Assembly: GCA_947446335.1 (NCBI GenBank)
Contig: CANFGA010000210.1
Span: 1-6,014, forward strand
Origin: Oxalobacteraceae bacterium
Lineage (GTDB): Bacteria; Pseudomonadota; Gammaproteobacteria; Burkholderiales; Burkholderiaceae_D
Reading direction: 5' to 3'
Length of the DNA stretch: 6,014 bases
Shown one piece after another: positions 1-4,084 of this stretch. Under the pieces are notes generated by a model. That model did no database searches, was not told the DNA's origin, and worked only from the letters and a program-made list of their open reading frames with translations. The translations under genes and the position numbers were made by a program. The stretch's first letter is position 1, and each line of letters begins with the position of its first letter.

Positions 1-83
1 AGTATCCCGATGATCGCAACGACGATCATCAATTCGATCAGCGTGAAGCCGGCCTGGGCCTGTTTTTTATAATGTGTCATCAT
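1..83 (-). CDS. Type IV pilin (PilA/PilE-type), N-terminal fragment
   Basis: Major or minor subunit of a type IV pilus, or a related pseudopilin; only the first 27 codons lie in the window and the gene runs off the left edge. Translated on the minus strand, it starts MMTHYKKQAQAG and continues FTLIELMIVVAIIGI. This is the class III signal: a short basic leader, Gly at -1, Phe at +1 (the methylated residue) and Glu at +5, followed by the hydrophobic N-terminal helix. Prepilin peptidase would cut between G12 and F13. Two adjacent ATGs (83-81 and 80-78) are possible starts. An AGGA lies 4 bases before the first and 7 before the second, so the second has the more usual spacing. The pilin subtype cannot be told from the fragment. 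It is transcribed divergently from the DsrE-like gene. Confidence 0.93.
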   Translation of the reverse strand, partial: MMTHYKKQAQAGFTLIELMIVVAIIGI

Positions 84-330
84 CAAATCCTGAGGTGGGG
101 TTGTTGGAAGGAGGATCGGATTAATGAACATCTGCAATCAATCCTTGAATAAAAATTAACATGTTGAATTCCAGCATATTTTCATTTCGACACAATTTTT
201 GATGTGTCGCAAAATTTCAAATCCGTGTACAACAACGTCCGGTTTCGGCTGCGATGCCGGTCTTTCCCTTGATCCGGAAGCCACCGCTGCCGATGTTAGA
301 ATGTGTTTCCAGCAACAGCGCCGACTCCTC
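84..330. other. Divergent intergenic region between the pilin and DsrE-like genes
   Basis: This stretch separates two divergent genes and is clearly more AT-rich than its surroundings, most of all at 130-230. It should contain the pilin promoter and probably that of the DsrE-like gene. I found no convincing sigma-54 -24/-12 element on the minus strand and no strong -35/-10 pair on either strand. The plus-strand reading frame is open from an ATG at 202, but the peptide before residue M(331) does not resemble a DsrE N-terminus and has no ribosome site. I therefore treat the region as non-coding, with moderate confidence. A dyad at 188-209 is listed separately. Confidence 0.6.
188..209. promoter_or_regulatory. 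Operator-like inverted repeat
   Basis: A perfect 7-bp inverted repeat: arm CGACACA at 188-194 and arm TGTGTCG at 203-209, with an 8-base AT-rich spacer. The size and symmetry suit a dimeric regulator, and it lies between two divergent genes, about 105 bp from the pilin start and 122 bp from the DsrE-like start. It could also form a hairpin in RNA, but there is no T-run beside it to suggest a terminator. The binding protein is unknown and binding is not shown. Confidence 0.35.
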
Positions 331-708
331 ATGACTGCAGCCACCCACTCCGATTCCAGCCCGGCGCGCCTCGTCATCTTGCTCAATAGCGTGGCCATTG
401 ATGCGCCGGATGCGGCGCTGATTCCATTGCGCTATGCAACGACAGCGGCGGCGATGGATGTCGCAGTTGAAATGCATGCAATCAGTGCCTCGGTCGCGCT
501 GTTTCGCCGCGGCGGCGCCGGACCTGAATTGCTGGCCCGGATCAGGCAGGCGGTCGAACTGGGCGTCGAGATCTTCGTTTGCCCGCTGGCGCTGGCCGAA
601 CAAGACATCGCCATCGATGACGTGATCGACGAAGTCGCCGGCGTGCGCGGTGCGGCGTCGTTGCTGGTGGCTGGCTTGGCGCCGGGCGCGCGCTTCATGG
701 TCTTCTAG
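331..708 (+). CDS. DsrE-like sulfur-carrier protein (single conserved cysteine)
   Basis: A 125-residue protein that reads as a DsrE/DsrF-like fold. It opens with a hydrophobic first strand (ARLVILLNS, residues 12-20), has a helix rich in Ala and Met (AATTAAMDVAVEM region), then a strand with VALFRRGGAG (55-64), a helix LLARIRQAVELG (67-78), and the strand IFVCPLALAEQDI (81-93) with Cys84 where DsrE proteins carry the persulfide-forming cysteine. It ends with a small hydrophobic strand and a GARFMVF tail. Family members are small cytoplasmic proteins that carry or relay sulfane sulfur; this one could do the same, but its partner is unknown. The ATG at 331 was chosen because the fold begins about 11 residues later. 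It lacks a visible Shine-Dalgarno site, and in-frame ATGs at 202 and 301 are no better. A 142-bp gap with promoter-like sequences separates it from the next gene, so it may be a separate transcript. Confidence 0.72.
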   Translation: MTAATHSDSSPARLVILLNSVAIDAPDAALIPLRYATTAAAMDVAVEMHAISASVALFRRGGAGPELLARIRQAVELGVEIFVCPLALAEQDIAIDDVIDEVAGVRGAASLLVAGLAPGARFMVF

Positions 709-762
709 AATGGACAACAGTGGCCAGCAGCTGCCAGCAAACGCATGCCGGTCCGTACATGT

Positions 763-771
763 TGTTAAAAT
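763..771 (+). promoter_or_regulatory. Possible extended -10 promoter element
   Basis: TG-T-TAAAAT at 763-771 matches the extended -10 pattern TGnTATAAT with one mismatch in the hexamer and lies in the most AT-rich part of the gap between the DsrE-like and TusA-like genes. No recognisable -35 hexamer sits 17 bp upstream, although extended -10 promoters do not strictly need one. If active, it would start transcription near 778. Confidence 0.27.
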
Positions 772-783
772 ATGAATTTATCC

Positions 784-811
784 TTGACTGGGCCTGGTCT
801 TGCCCCATAAA
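784..811 (+). promoter_or_regulatory. Possible sigma-70 promoter for the tusA-metE cluster
   Basis: TTGACT at 784-789 (5 of 6 to TTGACA) and CATAAA at 806-811 (4 of 6 to TATAAT) are separated by 16 bp. This would place the transcript start near 818, giving a leader of about 33 bases to the ATG at 851 or 54 bases to the GTG at 872. It is the best -35/-10 pair I see before the six-gene run, but the match is modest. Confidence 0.35.
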
Positions 812-850
812 CTGCGCCAACCGTTGCATTGAGTAACGGAAACTTTTGCC

Positions 851-1111
851 ATGCATGCAGCGAGGTGTACCGTGTCCCCAATTGAAGCAATGCAGCACGA
901 TGTCGAATGGAATGCCGGCGAACTCGGCTGCGGCGATCTGGTGCTCGAATTGCGCATGCGCATGCGCGCCTCGCCCGGCAAGCTGTTCAAGGTGATCGCG
1001 CTCGACGCCGGCGCTCCCGCCGACATCCCTGCGTGGTGCCGGATGACGCACAATGCGCTGCTGGCGCAAGATGCACAGGCCAGGACTTACTGGATCCGCG
1101 CCAAAGACTGA
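851..1111 (+). CDS. TusA-family sulfur carrier-like protein
   Basis: A small cytoplasmic protein of up to 86 residues with the TusA/SirA-like layout: short strand EWNAGELGCGD, helix LVLELRMRMRASP, strand KLFKVIALD, then ADIPAWCRMTHNALL, a hallmark second half of TusA-like domains. TusA proteins pass persulfide sulfur between enzymes. The first cysteine (C27) lies at the usual active position, but the CPxP motif reads CGDL, so both prolines are lost; the second cysteine is C63. Start is ambiguous. The ATG at 851 has only a GGA ten bases upstream. An in-frame GTG at 872 has GAGGTG at 862-867, a perfect match to the anti-Shine-Dalgarno complement though close (4 bases), and would give 79 residues without losing any of the fold. 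It is the first gene of the cluster, and its WCRMT segment is nearly repeated in the fusion protein at the cluster's end. Confidence 0.8.
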   Translation: MHAARCTVSPIEAMQHDVEWNAGELGCGDLVLELRMRMRASPGKLFKVIALDAGAPADIPAWCRMTHNALLAQDAQARTYWIRAKD

Positions 1112-1120
1112 TTTTTCCCT

Positions 1121-1159
1121 GCGGGCCAAATCGGAAGCCAGATCCAGCCCCGCTTTTTT
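1121..1159 (+). terminator. Weak terminator- or attenuator-like hairpin
   Basis: GCGGG at 1121-1125 can pair with CCCGC at 1149-1153, directly followed by six Ts (1154-1159). The loop is long (23 bases) and holds only a small possible inner stem (GGA 1133-1135 with TCC 1143-1145). Its position just after the TusA-like stop codon and before the DsrE-like ribosome site would suit partial termination. The 5-bp stem is short for an efficient terminator, so read-through into the downstream genes is likely. Confidence 0.3.
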
Positions 1160-1185
1160 CTTCCATCATCCACCAGGAGCATCCC

Positions 1186-1551
1186 ATGTCCGGAAAATTC
1201 TTAATCAGCCTGACCCACGGCCTCGACAATACCGACAAGGCCACCGTTGCCTTCGTGGTTGCCAACGCGGCAGTCGCCTCGGACAAGGATACCGTGGTTT
1301 TCCTGTCGATCGAAGCGACCCGGCTCTCGCAAAAAGGCGTGGCCGATGCGGTGCATGAAGAAGGCTTCGCGCCGCTCAAGGAATTGATGGACAATTTCGC
1401 CAAGGCGGGCGGCAAGATGTTCGTCTGTTCCCCTTGCTTCAAGAAACGCAAACTCGATGAAGACAATCTGGTCGACGGCGCAGCCATCGTCGGCGGCGCC
1501 AAGCTGGTCGAATTCATGAGCGAAGCAGCTTGCCCGAGCATCAGCTACTGA
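1186..1551 (+). CDS. DsrE-like protein with CSPC motif
   Basis: A 121-residue cytoplasmic protein of the DsrE/DsrF superfamily. Residues 4-10 (KFLISLT) form the first strand and HGLDNTDKATVAFVVANAAVAS (11-32) the loop and first helix, with the D-x-x-KA-T pattern common in this family. Residues 35-41 (DTVVFLS) form the second strand, FAPLKELMDNFAKAGGK (61-77) a helix, and MFVCSPCFKKR (78-88) the strand and loop with C81 and C84, where DsrE-type proteins hold their reactive cysteine. A further cysteine is C116. The CxxC pair suggests persulfide transfer or a disulfide/persulfide switch; this is inference. The start is well supported: AGGAG at 1175-1179 lies six bases before ATG 1186. A longer reading frame through this gene exists upstream but overlaps the TusA-like gene and has no family resemblance. 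The next gene starts 21 bases after its stop. Confidence 0.82.
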   Translation: MSGKFLISLTHGLDNTDKATVAFVVANAAVASDKDTVVFLSIEATRLSQKGVADAVHEEGFAPLKELMDNFAKAGGKMFVCSPCFKKRKLDEDNLVDGAAIVGGAKLVEFMSEAACPSISY

Positions 1552-1572
1552 AAAAAATCAATAAAAATACTC

Positions 1573-2466
1573 ATGATGACGACATCGAAACGCAGACAAA
1601 TCCTTGGCGCCGGCGCAGTTGCCGCCGGCGTGCTGGCACTGGGCGCGGGCGCGCCGTTGCTGGCCCAGACCCGGCGCAAGTTGCGCTTTGGCGTGGGGCC
1701 ATTGCTGCCGAGCGCGGAAGATACCAAAAAAGCGTACATGCCGCTGTTTGCCCATCTGGCCAAGGAGCTCAATGTCGACTTCGACCTGTTCGTCACCAAC
1801 GACTGGGCCGGCATGGCAGTGGCGATGGGATCGGGGCAGCTGGACTTGGCATGGATGGGCCCGTGGGGTTACATCATCGCCAACAACAGCACCGGTTGCA
1901 CGGCGCTGGCCACGGTCAAGTACGATGAAAAGCCGATCTATCACGCGATCATCATCGGCAAACCAGGCTTGACGGTGTCCAAATTTCCCGACGACACCCG
2001 GGGCTTGACGATGTCGTTCGCCGATGTCGGCTCCACGTCGGGCTGGCTGATCCCGACCTGGTATGCAAAAACGCTCTGGAAGATCGATCCCAAGACCTTC
2101 TGGAAATACAGCGAGGGTGCGTCCCACGGCGCCAATGAAATGGTGGTGCAGGCGGGCCAGAGCGACATGGCGACCGATTTCGACCGTAACCGCAATGCGA
2201 TGATCGAGTCGGGCCGGGTAAAACCGGACGGCAACAAGATCCTCTGGACCTCGGCTCCGCTGCCCAACGATGCGATCGTGGTGCCCAAGGATACCCCGGT
2301 CGCCTTCATCGCCCAGGTCCAGAAAGTGCTGACCTCGATCACCGCCTTGCAAGCGAAGACGCTGCTGCCCAACCATTACACCGGATTCGTCGCGGCCACC
2401 CATGCCTCTTACGAATCGATTGAAAAGGCGGGCATTGCAGTGGGCAAGATCAGGCCCCGGGCATAA
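1573..2466 (+). CDS. PhnD-family ABC transporter substrate-binding protein with Tat-like signal
   Basis: Periplasmic receptor of a phosphate/phosphite/phosphonate-type ABC importer, 297 residues, the normal family length. The N-terminus carries SKRRQILGAG (residues 5-14) followed by a mildly hydrophobic Ala/Gly stretch and a likely cleavage near PLLAQ (28-32). This fits a twin-arginine signal (R7, R8) better than a plain Sec signal. Mature landmarks are LRFGVGPLLPS (37-47), the dimer-lobe motif LDLAWMGPWGYIIA (90-103), FADVGSTSGWLIP (149-161) with the family's STSG ligand-binding loop at 154-157, SHGANEMVVQAG (184-195) with the conserved His185, MATDFD (199-204), and TSAPLPNDAIVVP (226-238). 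Ligand specificity cannot be deduced: relatives bind phosphonates, phosphite or hypophosphite, and no enzyme for those is nearby. Two ATGs (1573, 1576) are possible starts; neither has a Shine-Dalgarno site, and the leader is A-rich. It is followed after 3 bp by the permease gene. Confidence 0.9.
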   Translation: MMTTSKRRQILGAGAVAAGVLALGAGAPLLAQTRRKLRFGVGPLLPSAEDTKKAYMPLFAHLAKELNVDFDLFVTNDWAGMAVAMGSGQLDLAWMGPWGYIIANNSTGCTALATVKYDEKPIYHAIIIGKPGLTVSKFPDDTRGLTMSFADVGSTSGWLIPTWYAKTLWKIDPKTFWKYSEGASHGANEMVVQAGQSDMATDFDRNRNAMIESGRVKPDGNKILWTSAPLPNDAIVVPKDTPVAFIAQVQKVLTSITALQAKTLLPNHYTGFVAATHASYESIEKAGIAVGKIRPRA

Positions 2467-2469
2467 GCG

Positions 2470-3276
2470 ATGTCGGACGCGGCGCAACTCGTGCTTGAAT
2501 CGACGCGCCGCGGCAAGCTGCGCCCGCGCCTGAAACTGGCGGCGCTGTTGACTTGCATCGCGGTTTTTTATGTCGTCAGCTGGCGTTTGGCGCAGGTCGA
2601 TCTGGTCAAGCTGGTTGGCGGTTTGCCCAAGCTGTGGTTCTGGCTGGCGCAAGCCTGGCCGCCCAAGTTCGACGAATTGCCGCTGTTTGCTCTGCGCATC
2701 GCCGAGACGGTCGCGATGGCAGCGATTGGCACCACGTTTGCGACCTTGCTGGCGATTCCGATGGCGGTGCTGGCGAGCCGCAACATCACCCCTTTTCCGC
2801 GCCTGTATCATCCGGCGCGCTGGTTTCTCAATGCGCTGCGCGGCATCGATTCGTTCGTGTTCGCGCTGCTATTCGTGGCCGCGGTCGGACTCGGCCCGTT
2901 CGCCGGTGTGCTGGGGATCGCCTTGCATACCTGGGGCAGCGCGGCCAAGCTGTTCGCCGACCATATCGAGAACGTGCAACTGGGTCCGATGGAAGCGGTG
3001 CGCGCCACCGGCGCCGGGCGCGGCACCGCGATCGTCTATGCCTTGCTGCCCGAAATCTTGCCGGTGATGCTGTCGACGACGCTGTTCTGGTGGGAATTCA
3101 ACGTGCGCGCCTCGACCGTGCTGGGCGTGGTCGGCGCCGGCGGCATCGGACTGGAACTCAAGAACAGCATGGACATGCTCGATTTCTCCCGATTGTTTAC
3201 CATCATCGGCTTGACTTTGATCGTGATCACCGTGCTCGACCAGATCAGCGCCACGCTGCGCAGGCGCCTGGTATGA
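2470..3276 (+). CDS. PhnE-family ABC transporter permease
   Basis: Inner-membrane permease, 268 residues, of the PhnE type; it likely works as a homodimer with the neighbouring receptor and ATPase. Likely membrane spans are about residues 22-40, 80-102, 124-153, 195-225 (less regular) and 241-258. The coupling helix that docks on the ATPase is visible as an EAA-like motif at 175-195 (EAVRATGAGRG, then TAIVYALLPE), very close to the PhnE version. Other family marks are RGIDSFVFALLF (124-135), and ASTVLGVVGAGGIGLEL (214-230). The basic N-terminus (RRGKLRPRLK) and C-terminus (LRRRLV) suit the cytoplasmic side. ATG 2470 lies 3 bases after the receptor's stop, so translation is probably coupled; the Shine-Dalgarno is poor. 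Confidence 0.92.
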   Translation: MSDAAQLVLESTRRGKLRPRLKLAALLTCIAVFYVVSWRLAQVDLVKLVGGLPKLWFWLAQAWPPKFDELPLFALRIAETVAMAAIGTTFATLLAIPMAVLASRNITPFPRLYHPARWFLNALRGIDSFVFALLFVAAVGLGPFAGVLGIALHTWGSAAKLFADHIENVQLGPMEAVRATGAGRGTAIVYALLPEILPVMLSTTLFWWEFNVRASTVLGVVGAGGIGLELKNSMDMLDFSRLFTIIGLTLIVITVLDQISATLRRRLV

Positions 3277-3283
3277 AGCACAT

Positions 3284-4084
3284 ATGACGCACATTCCCTT
3301 GTTCGAAGTGCGCAATGCCAGCCTGAGTTTCCATGGCCGGCGCGCGCTGGGCGATGTCAGCTTTCGCGTCGAGCGCGGCGAATTCCTGGCCGTGCTCGGC
3401 CCCAGCGGCGCCGGCAAGAGCAGCCTGTTTCGCTGCCTGGCCGCCCTGTTGCCGATGGATGGCGGTTCGGCGCACTTGAACGGGCGCGATGTGGCCAGCT
3501 TCGAAGGGCGCGAGCGGCGCCACATCGCCGTGGTATTTCAGCAATTCAACCTGGTGAGCCGCTTGACGGCGCTGGAAAACGTGCTGGCCGGGCGGCTCGG
3601 TCACGTTCCGGCCTGGCGCGGCTGGCTGCGCCAGTTTTCCCGCGATGACATGCTGCTGGCGCTGGAATGCCTGGAGCGGGTTGGTTTATTGGCGCATGCG
3701 ACCCAGCGCACCGATACCTTGTCCGGCGGCCAGCAGCAGCGCGTTGCGATCGCGCGCGCTCTGGCGCAGCAACCGGACGTGATCATCGCCGACGAACCGG
3801 TGGCCAGCCTCGATCCGCACATCGGCGCCGGCATCCTGGAATTGCTGCGCGCGATCTGCCACGCCGATGCCGATGGGGTGGCGGTCATCTGCAGCTTGCA
3901 TCAACCCGATTTCGCCAGCACTTATGCCGACCGGGTGATCGGCTTGTCCAATGGGCGCATCGTGCTCGATCTGCCCGCCGCCAACCTGACCGAACACACT
4001 TTGCAGCAACTGTACCGGCCAGCCGAGAGCGATCCCCACTCGCTTGACTGCGATCAGCGCCAGCCCAAAAGGAAATCCACATGA
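3284..4084 (+). CDS. PhnC-family ABC transporter ATPase
   Basis: Cytoplasmic ATPase subunit, 266 residues, powering the importer made with the two preceding gene products. All nucleotide-binding motifs are intact: Walker A GPSGAGKS (39-46), Q-loop VVFQQFNLV (83-91), the LTALENVLAGRLGH stretch (94-107) typical of PhnC, signature LSGGQQQR (146-153), Walker B VIIADEP (166-172), D-loop SLD (175-177) and switch His206 in SLHQPDF. The C-terminal tail after about residue 245 is hydrophilic and unlike the core. The start at 3284 lies 7 bases after the permease stop with only a GAAG-like ribosome site. The gene's TGA overlaps the ATG of the next gene as ATGA. The order receptor-permease-ATPase differs from the C-D-E order of the classical phn operon. 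Confidence 0.93.
   Translation: MTHIPLFEVRNASLSFHGRRALGDVSFRVERGEFLAVLGPSGAGKSSLFRCLAALLPMDGGSAHLNGRDVASFEGRERRHIAVVFQQFNLVSRLTALENVLAGRLGHVPAWRGWLRQFSRDDMLLALECLERVGLLAHATQRTDTLSGGQQQRVAIARALAQQPDVIIADEPVASLDPHIGAGILELLRAICHADADGVAVICSLHQPDFASTYADRVIGLSNGRIVLDLPAANLTEHTLQQLYRPAESDPHSLDCDQRQPKRKST
4067..4074 (+). promoter_or_regulatory. Ribosome binding site of the TusA-MetE fusion gene
   Basis: AAAAGGAA at 4067-4074, with GGA ending 7 bases before ATG 4081, is one of the clearest ribosome sites in the cluster. It sits inside the end of the ATPase gene and, with the ATGA stop/start overlap at 4081-4084, fixes the start of the fusion protein and indicates translational coupling. Confidence 0.7.

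Noticed and set aside
84..260. Sigma-54 promoter for the pilin gene
   Set aside because: Many pilin genes have one, but I found no GG-N10-GC pair with reasonable flanks on the minus strand; GG and GC pairs present have spacings of 7 or 12.
199..330. Extension of the first DsrE-like protein to the TTG at 199 or ATG at 202
   Set aside because: The extra 43 or 44 residues have no resemblance to DsrE proteins, there is no ribosome site, and the extension would run through the dyad and the AT-rich intergenic DNA.
709..850. Small gene or RNA in the gap before the TusA-like gene
   Set aside because: No plausible short frame with a ribosome site and no stable structured element; only promoter-like sequences stand out.
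907..1185. Extension of the CSPC DsrE-like gene upstream to 907
   Set aside because: The extension overlaps the TusA-like gene in another frame and is Arg-rich nonsense, while ATG 1186 has a good AGGAG site.
1558..2811. Long open frame of 417 codons on the minus strand
   Set aside because: It lies opposite the PhnD-like and PhnE-like genes, is very rich in Arg, His and Gln with no recognisable fold, and is the usual antisense shadow of GC-rich coding DNA.
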